15,415 bases of DNA from JAUVXJ01 sp034430275 (lineage in GTDB: Bacteria > Chloroflexota > Anaerolineae > UBA7937 > B3-Chlor). The stretch is taken from NCBI GenBank assembly GCA_034430275.1, contig DAOUEW010000097.1, forward strand, positions 1-15,415, read 5' to 3'. Under the pieces are notes generated by a model. The model worked only from the letters and a program-made list of their open reading frames with translations. It ran no database searches and had not been told where the DNA came from. Every line of letters starts with the position of its first letter. Position 1 is the first letter of the stretch. Shown piece after piece: positions 8,379-15,032 of the stretch. The position numbers and the translations under genes were made by a program.

Positions 8379-9107
8379 ATGGGAAAGGCAAGAATGCGAA
8401 TTAAAATCCCAACGGCGATAACGGGCCCGTTGGCAAGCGTTGAGGACGACACTAAGCAGTGGTTGGCTCTGGCGAGCCCGGGTACTGAAGTCCAAGTTGT
8501 TCCGGTGCATGCCAAGGGTCCAGAAACGATAGAGTCGATATACGATGCTGCCTTCTATGGCCCCTCGCTACTAGAAGAGATCAAGACGGCTGAAGAGCAG
8601 GGTTTTGACGCAGTCATCGTGCCCTGCATGGCGGATCCAGGGCTTCATGCAGGGCGCGAGATAGCAAGCATCCCGGTGGTCGGGACCGCGGAGAGTTCGT
8701 TCTTGCTGGCTATCGCTCTGGGTCACAGGTTCTCGGAGCTGGAGCCGACAAGAGAGGGTTTGGCGCTGACCAGACAGTTGCTGCTGATGTACGAGTTCGA
8801 GAAGTTCGTGGCATCCCTGCGCGTGCTGGGACTCAGCGTAGAGGAGATCCGCTCAGGAGACAAGGGGGCCGTGAAGCAGGCCATCCTTAGGGAGGGCAGG
8901 AAGGCCGTGGAGGAGGACGGGGCCGATGTGATCGTCTTGGGGTGCACCTTCATGGCCGGAATAGCAGAAGAGGCTTCCGAGCAACTCGGGGTGCCTGTGA
9001 TTGATCCCCTGGCCGCAGCCATGGGGTTTGCCGAGATGCTGGTGCGGCTGGGATTGTCTCATAGCAAGGAGGCCTACATGACGCCGTCTCCAAAGAAGAT
9101 GACCTAG
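8379..9107 (+). CDS. Asp/Glu/hydantoin racemase family protein
   Basis: This protein of about 242 residues belongs to the cofactor-independent Asp/Glu racemase superfamily, which inverts a stereocentre with two cysteines acting as acid and base. Both are visible: Cys83 in VIVPCMADPGLHAGRE and Cys189 in VIVLGCTFMAG. The DPGLxxxRE...PVVGTAESS stretch is typical of the hydantoin racemase branch. The C-terminal GLSHSKEAY recurs as GLSHSKRTY in the second racemase at the right edge. The start is uncertain: ATG 8379 (GAGGA upstream) or in-frame ATG 8394 (GGGAAAGG upstream) would both work. It sits between two binding-protein genes and shares a locus with a DUF917 gene. That suggests processing of an imported cyclic amide or amino-acid derivative, but the substrate is unproven. 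Confidence 0.88.
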   Translation: MGKARMRIKIPTAITGPLASVEDDTKQWLALASPGTEVQVVPVHAKGPETIESIYDAAFYGPSLLEEIKTAEEQGFDAVIVPCMADPGLHAGREIASIPVVGTAESSFLLAIALGHRFSELEPTREGLALTRQLLLMYEFEKFVASLRVLGLSVEEIRSGDKGAVKQAILREGRKAVEEDGADVIVLGCTFMAGIAEEASEQLGVPVIDPLAAAMGFAEMLVRLGLSHSKEAYMTPSPKKMT

Positions 9108-9153
9108 TGTTGTCTGAAGCCAGGCATCCGATTGTCACGGCGACTTGTGACGT

Positions 9154-9172
9154 TGGCCGAGGATATCGGCCA
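9154..9172 (+). promoter_or_regulatory. Hairpin after racemase gene
   Basis: TGGCCGA (9154-9160) and TCGGCCA (9166-9172) form a 7-bp perfect stem with a 5-nt loop, 47 nt after the racemase stop. A weaker stem, GTCAC/GTGAC (9134-9138 and 9147-9151), precedes it. It may end the racemase transcript, but no T-run follows. It sits at the left edge of the duplicated leader. Confidence 0.35.
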
Positions 9173-9330
9173 GAGGCAGCTGCTCGTGCTGGTGTCAGCC
9201 CATGGCGTCGGATGCCGGTCCGACGAGCTCGAAGCCTCAATACTGCGTCGCCAAATCACGCCACAAGGTAGAAAGGGGTGATCCTAGCTGCTAGAAGATC
9301 AGTGATGCCGTAGCCCTAGGAGTCTGACAC
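9169..9330 (+). repeat. Duplicated leader, copy B (upstream of SBP3)
   Basis: This is the partner of 6165-6325. The alignment runs from GCCAGAGGCAGC through GCCACAAGG, AGAAAGGGGTGATCC (9270-9284) and GATGCCGT to CTGACAC (9324-9330). The gene's own ribosome site, AAGGAGG (9347-9353), lies outside the best-matching part. The copies differ by many scattered substitutions but few indels, so the duplication is not recent. Confidence 0.75.
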
Positions 9331-9360
9331 GAACAACGAGCACAACAAGGAGGATGATGG

Positions 9361-10986
9361 ATGTTGAGGAGACTATGGGCACCGATGATACTCGTGATGG
9401 TGGTTGCCCTGATGCTGGCGGGTTGCGCACCAACAGCACCGCCATCCGAGCCCGAAGCCACTGAGGCGCCGCAGGCCACCCAGGCCCCGACAGAGCCTGC
9501 ACCGAGCGGCGAACCAAAGGTTGTCACCTTCATCATGTGGCAACAGTTCGTTGACCTGGACCCAGCTTATGCCTTCGCCAGCGAGAACGTCGCGCTGAAC
9601 CTGATCTATGAGAACATGGTGTACATGAACCCTCCAGGTGCCGATGAGATGCTCCGACCTGGACTGGCCACTAGCTGGGAGACGAACGAGGACGCAACCG
9701 AGTGGACCTTCCACCTGCGCGAGGGCGTGACATTCCAGGATGGAGAGCCGTTCAACGCGGAAGCCGTGAAAGCTACCTTCGAGCACTACTGGTCCGCGGA
9801 GGGAGCCGGGTGCAGTTGGATCTGGTCCGCGGTGGAAGACGTCGAGGTGGTCGACGAGTATACAGTCAGGATGAAGTGCAGCTATCCGGCGGCTCTTGAC
9901 ATCATCGCCACGTCAAGCTACTGCGGTGAGATCATCAGCCCTGCCGTCACAGATGAGCCGAAGGAGTGGTTTGACGAAGCTAGAGGTTTCGGCACCGGGC
10001 CCTATATGTTCGAGTCGTATGACAAGGGGCAGCGAATCATCCTGACCCGTTTCGACGACTATTGGAATGGCTGGGCGGACGATCAGTTTGACAAAGTGGT
10101 CTTCGAGATCGTTGAGGATACGGTGCAGCAGCTGCAGATGATCGAGAGCGGAAACGGCGACATTCTGCGCGAGATACCCCCAGACAAGATCGCTCAGCTG
10201 CAGGCGAACCCAAACCTCAAGGTGTACATAGACCCGTCGTACGTGCACTTTCAGTGGCTGCTCAACACGCAGAAGGCGCCTACGAACGATCCGCTCGTCC
10301 GGGAGGCACTGGCCTACAGCTACCCTTATGACGAACTGGTCGAGGCGGGAGGGGGTATCTACACACAGTCGCGGGGTGCAGTGCCCGCGGCGATGTGGGG
10401 CCACTGTGAAGACTGCTTCCAATACTACTATGATCCCGACAAGGCGAAGCAGCTACTGGAAGAGGCCGGCTATCCTGATGGTCTCACCCTCGAGGTGACT
10501 TATGTTGCAGGTGCCGCTGGGCAGGCCAGGGCTGCGGAGCTCTGGGTCTACCCCGCCTCCGAGGTGGGGATTGAGCTGGAGATGAAGGGTATGACTTTCT
10601 CGGCCATGTGGGAGTACGCGAAGCAAGACCCCCAGACGGCCCAGGATATCACCGTGCAACAGTGGTGGCCTACGTATGTGACGCCCTACGATCCGCTGTA
10701 CTCTATGTACCACTGCGAGGAAGAGACCTTTTTCAACCTAGACTACTACTGCAATCCGGACTTTGACGAGATGATCGACGAAGCAGACAGGTTGACCGGC
10801 CTGGACCGCGAGGCTGCCGAGCGGATGTTCCAGGAAGCGCAGGAGACCCTTATTGAGGACTGTCCGGCGATTTGGGTCATGGACTACGCGGAAACCTTCG
10901 CCACCAGCGCTGATATCGACGGCTTTGTCAGCAACCCCGCGTATCCCGGCGTTGTATTCATCTACGATCTGACGACGACTCGATAG
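9361..10986 (+). CDS. SBP3: ABC transporter solute-binding lipoprotein, peptide/nickel family (SBP_bac_5)
   Basis: This 541-residue family 5 binding protein has lipobox MLAGC (Cys22) and an ATEAPQATQAPTEPAP-type linker. It resembles SBP1 along nearly all its length and ends with the same nucleotides (a run of about 30 bases up to the stop). It keeps the standard GTGPY motif (9991-10005) where SBP1 has GTRPY, keeps the CxxC (Cys349/Cys352), and lacks SBP1's Asp-rich loop. Three overlapping ATGs occur near the start (9354, 9357, 9361). Only 9361 is in frame, seven nucleotides after AAGGAGG. Downstream lie a hairpin and a broken oppB-like start, showing that SBP3 once headed its own transporter operon. 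It now presumably works with the one complete permease set in the window. Confidence 0.93.
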   Translation: MLRRLWAPMILVMVVALMLAGCAPTAPPSEPEATEAPQATQAPTEPAPSGEPKVVTFIMWQQFVDLDPAYAFASENVALNLIYENMVYMNPPGADEMLRPGLATSWETNEDATEWTFHLREGVTFQDGEPFNAEAVKATFEHYWSAEGAGCSWIWSAVEDVEVVDEYTVRMKCSYPAALDIIATSSYCGEIISPAVTDEPKEWFDEARGFGTGPYMFESYDKGQRIILTRFDDYWNGWADDQFDKVVFEIVEDTVQQLQMIESGNGDILREIPPDKIAQLQANPNLKVYIDPSYVHFQWLLNTQKAPTNDPLVREALAYSYPYDELVEAGGGIYTQSRGAVPAAMWGHCEDCFQYYYDPDKAKQLLEEAGYPDGLTLEVTYVAGAAGQARAAELWVYPASEVGIELEMKGMTFSAMWEYAKQDPQTAQDITVQQWWPTYVTPYDPLYSMYHCEEETFFNLDYYCNPDFDEMIDEADRLTGLDREAAERMFQEAQETLIEDCPAIWVMDYAETFATSADIDGFVSNPAYPGVVFIYDLTTTR

Positions 10987-11031
10987 TCAAGTGGGGTGAG
11001 CGCTCGGACCAACGCTGACGATCAACCATCT

Positions 11032-11063
11032 AGGGCCGATCGGTGGTGACTCCGGTCGGCCCT
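11032..11063 (+). promoter_or_regulatory. RNA hairpin after SBP3, counterpart of the one after SBP1
   Basis: Bases 11032-11043 pair with 11052-11063 in an uninterrupted 12-bp stem with one G-U pair and an 8-nt loop. Compared with 2184-2219, the lower stem has lost one G on the 5' side and one C on the 3' side, and a U-G pair has become C-G. The pairing is therefore preserved despite sequence change. No T-run follows directly. Confidence 0.65.
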
Positions 11064-11089
11064 TGCCTTCGATCCAGTGGCACGGAGCC

Positions 11090-11200
11090 GTGGCCAGAGT
11101 TGAGTACAGCATGACACGGCTCATGGTTGCCGTTCGGGTCCTGGCGGCTGTTCTGATAGATTACATGTGTCATCGCCCGCCCGATCCCTTGTTCGCGGGT
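11090..11200 (+). pseudogene. Decayed 5' fragment of a second OppB/DppB-type permease gene
   Basis: From 11090, 19 bases are identical to the start of the permease gene at 2243, beginning with its GTG codon. Translation matches that permease at 14 of the first 23 residues by hand alignment. An extra base near 11158-11168 then shifts the frame, after which GTCATCGCCCG still matches GTCATTGCCCG of the intact gene. The ribosome site of the intact gene is not preserved. The open frame ends at 11236 after 48 codons, just ahead of the nitroreductase. No other permease or ATPase sequence remains. Confidence 0.8.
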
Positions 11201-11238
11201 TACTGTGTCACAGACTTGGAAGCAAGGAGGTTGTGACC

Positions 11239-11769
11239 ATGGAACTTATGGAGGCAATGCGCACGCGCAGGAGCGTACGTCAGTGGAAACCGGACCCGGT
11301 GCCAGACGAGAAGCTGGAGGAGTTGGTAGAGGCCGCGGCAAGGGCCCCGAGCGGCGGCAATACCCAGCCGTGGGCTTTCGTCGTCATTCGGGATCGAGCA
11401 AGGCTGAAGCGGCTACGCGCGGCTGCCCCGGGGATAGCCGGCCGAGCGACGGCCGTCGTCCTCATCTGTTTAGACAAACAGCGAGCAGATGTGGGACCGG
11501 GCACAGCGGAGTACGACATGGTACACATGACTCTGGGTGCGGCAATGCAGAATCTGCTTCTGGCGGCCCACGGACAGGGGCTCGGCGCGTGCGCGATTGG
11601 CTCCTTCCACCTCGCGTCACTCCGCTCCATCGTATCGCTGCCCCCCCATCTGGAGTTGAAGCTGCTCGTCGCCTTGGGATACCCCATCAGCCAGCCAAAC
11701 GCACCCCCGCTTCGCCCTTTGGATGAGGTCTGCTTCTTCGAGGAGGTTGGCACCGTTGGCGAACACTGA
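11239..11769 (+). CDS. Nitroreductase family protein (FMN-dependent)
   Basis: This oxidoreductase of about 176 residues belongs to the nitroreductase fold, in which dimers bind FMN and reduce nitro groups, flavins, quinones or other acceptors with NAD(P)H. Family marks are the N-terminal MRTRRSVRQW (FMN phosphate binding), APSGGNTQPWAFVV, GAAMQNLLLAAHGQGLGACA and LLVALGYP. A longer frame opens at GTG 11167, but the ATG at 11239 is preferred: it follows AAGGAGG (11224-11230) by eight nucleotides, and the extra 24 residues would lie inside the permease remnant. The length is at the short end of the family. The 3' end overlaps the next small gene by 14 bases. The substrate cannot be read from the sequence. 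Confidence 0.9.
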   Translation: MELMEAMRTRRSVRQWKPDPVPDEKLEELVEAAARAPSGGNTQPWAFVVIRDRARLKRLRAAAPGIAGRATAVVLICLDKQRADVGPGTAEYDMVHMTLGAAMQNLLLAAHGQGLGACAIGSFHLASLRSIVSLPPHLELKLLVALGYPISQPNAPPLRPLDEVCFFEEVGTVGEH

Positions 11770-12049
11770 GGAATTGAGGGAGGAACTCCTCCTGTTGATC
11801 GGGTTCTTGCTGACCAGCGCGCACGGCCTGTTCGATGAGCCACAAAGCTATGGGCCCGCTCGTCTACTAGAAACCGCGGGTCGGTTGCTCGACATGATGG
11901 AGGAGCAAGGCATGCTCGATGACTCCCTCCGAGAGGAGAAAGCGGCGATCGATGACGAGCGCTACGGACCTATAGACGAGGAGGGTTTCCCGGACAGAAT
12001 CGACCACCTGGCGCTGAGGTGGACCGAGTCGATGGCGGACAGATTCTGA
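11756..12049 (+). CDS. Small helical protein of unknown function, coupled to nitroreductase
   Basis: This is a likely real gene of about 97 residues. The best start is TTG 11756, nine nucleotides after AGGAGG (11741-11746); an ATG at 11723 in the same frame lacks a ribosome site. The product is acidic and mostly helical, with TSAHGLFDEPQSYGPARLLE as its most distinctive part. From memory this resembles small proteins grouped as DUF6092, but that assignment is tentative. There is no signal peptide and no clear membrane span, though LREELLLLIGFLL is hydrophobic. It overlaps the nitroreductase by 14 bases, so translation is probably coupled and the two proteins may act together. No function is known. 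Confidence 0.65.
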   Translation: MANTEELREELLLLIGFLLTSAHGLFDEPQSYGPARLLETAGRLLDMMEEQGMLDDSLREEKAAIDDERYGPIDEEGFPDRIDHLALRWTESMADRF

Positions 12050-12164
12050 GGGAGAACGGACATCCGCAGTTCATTGCATGGCGCCTACGGTCGAACCCTT
12101 CCCCACTGTTGCTGGGCAAGGCTGGCCTTCAAACCATCCAGGTAGCTGGCGAGGGCTCGCATTC

Positions 12165-12902
12165 CTAGGTGGAGCGCGGATCGCCAGCCTGGATTCTAGA
12201 GAGGAATGCGCCGTAGGCCCGATCAAGCACCAGCGTGTCACGCAGAGCGGCTCCCCCGGCCTTGACCACGAAGGCCATCTCGGTGACGCGTTTGCCGAGA
12301 CTCTCCGCTGCAGTGACGGCAACCTTCGCGTCAGCCTCTCCTCTCTCGTACAGAAGGCGAAGGCCGTTCTCACCTAGCTCTTGCCGGGTCCATCCTGCTG
12401 CGCCCAGGTACGATTGCCATGGGTCCCCAGCAACGGGGATGCAGCCCATCAGCACCGCGTGGTTGATCAGCGTGGTCATCACCTGCTCCTGGCCAGAGAA
12501 GAGGCAGTCTCCCTGCGCCACAACACCCACCGCCTTAAGGAGCTTCGACACTCCATCCTCTTCCTCGACACAGAGGGTATTGCCTAGCCGGTCTAGGAAG
12601 CACTTCAGTTGCCCCGGGATGCCCATGTGGTAGACAGGTACCGAGTAGATGATCGCGTCTGCTGCCATCCACGCGTCACGCAACTCCTGGAAGTCATCTC
12701 TTATCGCACAGTCTCCTAGCTCCTCACACCTGAAGCACGAAACGCAAGGACCGATCTTCTTCCCTGCAAAGGAGTATAGATCACTCTCCACCTGCCCGGC
12801 AGCGACGCCACCGGCCGCAGCGATCGATCGCTCCAATAGATACCGGCTGTTGCCACGTTTCCTTGGACTGCCGCAGATACCCAGCAGCCTCACTGTTTGC
12901 AT
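12165..12902 (-). CDS. Iron-sulfur flavoprotein (NADPH-dependent FMN reductase fold)
   Basis: This 245-residue protein has a flavodoxin-like fold. The FMN phosphate loop is GICGSPRKRGNS (8-19), and the typical YSVPVYHMGIPGQLKCFLDR stretch, about residues 86-105, follows. Between them, Cys53, Cys56, Cys59 and Cys65 form a compact C-x2-C-x2-C-x5-C motif. In the iron-sulfur flavoproteins (Isf) of anaerobes this motif binds a [4Fe-4S] cluster and passes electrons between ferredoxin-like donors and FMN. The ATG (12900-12902) follows AGGAGG on the minus strand. The C-terminal third does not resemble anything I can place. It lies downstream of the aldehyde:ferredoxin oxidoreductase on the same strand, so it may accept or recycle electrons from that enzyme. 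That link is an inference. Confidence 0.87.
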   Translation of the reverse strand: MQTVRLLGICGSPRKRGNSRYLLERSIAAAGGVAAGQVESDLYSFAGKKIGPCVSCFRCEELGDCAIRDDFQELRDAWMAADAIIYSVPVYHMGIPGQLKCFLDRLGNTLCVEEEDGVSKLLKAVGVVAQGDCLFSGQEQVMTTLINHAVLMGCIPVAGDPWQSYLGAAGWTRQELGENGLRLLYERGEADAKVAVTAAESLGKRVTEMAFVVKAGGAALRDTLVLDRAYGAFLSRIQAGDPRST

Positions 12903-12977
12903 AGAGATCCTCCTCTCGCTAGGCGCAGAATTATCAACGGCGACTCTCTCATCCGTTGTGCTGATCTCCCCTGCTCC

Positions 12978-12989
12978 TCGGGCGCCCGA
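12978..12989. promoter_or_regulatory. 12-bp perfect palindrome upstream of the iron-sulfur flavoprotein gene
   Basis: TCGGGCGCCCGA is a perfect 12-bp palindrome about 76 nt upstream of the iron-sulfur flavoprotein start, in the 142-nt spacer behind the oxidoreductase gene. It could be an operator. A GC-rich palindrome of this length can also occur by chance. Confidence 0.25.
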
Positions 12990-13044
12990 TGCGGCCTCTC
13001 ACCTAGGCACTCGGTCCAGTCGGGCTCGCGTCTGTCACTAGCCG

Positions 13045-14973
13045 TCATCCCCCACCTCCGCTGATCGAACCGCCGAGGTCGGAACAGATAGACTTGAGCC
13101 CCAACGCAGCGAGTACCTCCTCCGTGGGGCGCCCCGTCTCTTTGTCCCACCCGTGCAGACCGTAGTACTCATCAAGCATACGATCCATCTCCGCCTGTGA
13201 GGTCACACGGCCCGCGTTGGGCCCCTCCTCGAGAGGTTCGTGCATCATGCGCCAGGGCAGGTGTTGTTCCATGCTCCGCTCGGCCCCCTGCCGCACATTG
13301 AAACAACGCTCGAGAGTCACTATCCGGCGGCCTGCCCGCATCAGCTCCTCAGAATCGATCTCGATCCCCCAGGTTGCACTCAACAAGGCAGCCATTCTGT
13401 TCGGGGTCATCATGTACGGACCCACCGTCACCTGCATACATACACCCAGCGCATCCGAGACCGCCTGACAGTCCTCGTGCCAACGCACTAACTCAGCCTT
13501 CTTGTCGGGCGAGTGTGGCACAGCATATCGCTCGTCGCCGCAGACCTCTCTGACCAAGGCACGGGCTTCGGGGGTGCCGCCAAACTCGGCCATAGGCTGC
13601 GCCGCCAGATGGTCAGGGCCACGCGGGTTGATGGCGAAGCCCAGCGCATATCCTTTTGCCGATCGAGCATCAGGGCTCGACTGCTCCAGGCCCCGGGCCT
13701 GCATGGCCCACTTCCAAGAGTCTCCACGCACCTCCGTCGCTGCCCGCTGGGTACCCTCGGCGAGAAGATCACCCAGAAGACCCTCTCGCCTGGCAATGCG
13801 GGCGATGAGCTCCAAGAGCACCTCCGCGTTGCCGAACTCCAAGTCCAGCCCATCGGCCTGTTGAGGACTGATTAGTCCCTTCTCATAGCATTCCATGGCC
13901 CAGGCGATGCTGAAGCCGGTCGACAGCACATCAAGTCCAAGCTCGTCACACAGCGCGCTGGCCTCGAGCACAGCGTCAGTGTCGGTTACGCCACACTGTG
14001 GCCCTAGCGCGATAAGGGGCTCCGCTTCCGGCAGGCTGGCCCGCAGCGGTCCGTAGGGGCTGGAATCGTTGCTGAGGAAATGACGACATCCGATGCCGCA
14101 AGCGCTGCACGCCAGCCCGGCGCGAAAGTAGCCCAGCTTAGCCATGTGCTGCCCGCTGAGCTGCTCTGCCTCCTCTACCACGATATGCCGAAAGTTGTAC
14201 GCGCCCACCTCTCCCGCGCGGCCCCACTCCGGCATCATACCAGGGATGCCGTACTCTCTCGTAAGAGCGTTAGTTGCGTCAGCCACCACCTCGTCGTTGA
14301 CCTGCTTGGCCACGCTGACGAACCGGTCTACGTCCGAAACCGGGATGCCTCCCCTGCCCCGGAGAGCTATGGCTTTCAGTTTCTTGGAGCCCATCACTGT
14401 GCCAATGCCACCCCGACCCGCCGTGTTGAAGCGCCCGAGTAGGATCGCCCCGTACAGAACGCCGTTCTCGGACGCCGGCCCCACGACCGCCGTCTGTATC
14501 GCTTCGTCACCCACTTCAGCCTTGAGAGCATCTTCCGTCTCTGCGGTCCCTTTGCCCCATAGTGACCTGGCGTCTCGTATCTCCACCCGATCCCCGTCTA
14601 TCCACAGGTGCACCGGGTGATCCGACTCGCCGGTGATCACTACATGGTCGTATCCCGCATACCGTAGCTCGGCTCCCCAGTGACCGCCACCGTTGCACTT
14701 CAGATACCGATCGGTGAGCGGGCTCTTGGAGATGATCGTCGTACGCGCCGCGGCCGGCGCCATCGTGCCTGTAAGCACCCCAGGGCTGAAGATCAGCAGG
14801 TTACTTGGGCCCAAGGGAGCGGTGCGTGGCGTCACCCGCTCGTAGAGGAGCCTGGCCGCGACCCCGCGGCCACCTATGAACTGACGCACTTCTTCAGAAG
14901 CCACATGTTCGAGCTCTACACGCCCAGAGCTAAGATCGACCGCAAGCACCACCTGCTCAGCAGCGAGTGTCAT
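13045..14973 (-). CDS. Aldehyde:ferredoxin oxidoreductase (tungsten/molybdenum pterin enzyme)
   Basis: This 642-residue protein oxidises aldehydes to acids with reduction of ferredoxin, or the reverse, in the cytoplasm of anaerobes. Family signs are FIGGRGVAARLLYERV (32-47), FSPGVLTGTMAPAAART, CNGGGHWGAELRYAGYDH, NTAGRGGIGTVMGSKKLKAI and the final YYGLHGWD. The [4Fe-4S] ligands are Cys289, Cys292, Cys296 (CSACGIGC) and Cys512 (DALGVC), matching the spacing of the characterised archaeal enzyme. DALGVC is also part of a pterin-contacting loop. The length is slightly above the usual 600-620. The start ATG follows GGGAG on the minus strand. Upstream by 59 nt lies the second racemase, and downstream the iron-sulfur flavoprotein, so an operon is plausible. 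The physiological aldehyde cannot be deduced. Confidence 0.95.
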   Translation of the reverse strand: MTLAAEQVVLAVDLSSGRVELEHVASEEVRQFIGGRGVAARLLYERVTPRTAPLGPSNLLIFSPGVLTGTMAPAAARTTIISKSPLTDRYLKCNGGGHWGAELRYAGYDHVVITGESDHPVHLWIDGDRVEIRDARSLWGKGTAETEDALKAEVGDEAIQTAVVGPASENGVLYGAILLGRFNTAGRGGIGTVMGSKKLKAIALRGRGGIPVSDVDRFVSVAKQVNDEVVADATNALTREYGIPGMMPEWGRAGEVGAYNFRHIVVEEAEQLSGQHMAKLGYFRAGLACSACGIGCRHFLSNDSSPYGPLRASLPEAEPLIALGPQCGVTDTDAVLEASALCDELGLDVLSTGFSIAWAMECYEKGLISPQQADGLDLEFGNAEVLLELIARIARREGLLGDLLAEGTQRAATEVRGDSWKWAMQARGLEQSSPDARSAKGYALGFAINPRGPDHLAAQPMAEFGGTPEARALVREVCGDERYAVPHSPDKKAELVRWHEDCQAVSDALGVCMQVTVGPYMMTPNRMAALLSATWGIEIDSEELMRAGRRIVTLERCFNVRQGAERSMEQHLPWRMMHEPLEEGPNAGRVTSQAEMDRMLDEYYGLHGWDKETGRPTEEVLAALGLKSICSDLGGSISGGGG

Positions 14974-15032
14974 CTACTCTCCCTTTCCCAGGCGCACAGC
15001 CTGGCGGCGTCGGAACACCGGCACAACTCTAC

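Noticed and set aside
12119..12190. Terminator from AGGCTGGC (12119-12126) and GCCAGCCT (12183-12190) between the converging genes
   Set aside because: The arms are 56 nt apart and the right arm lies within the end of the flavoprotein gene. An 8-bp match at that distance is likely chance.
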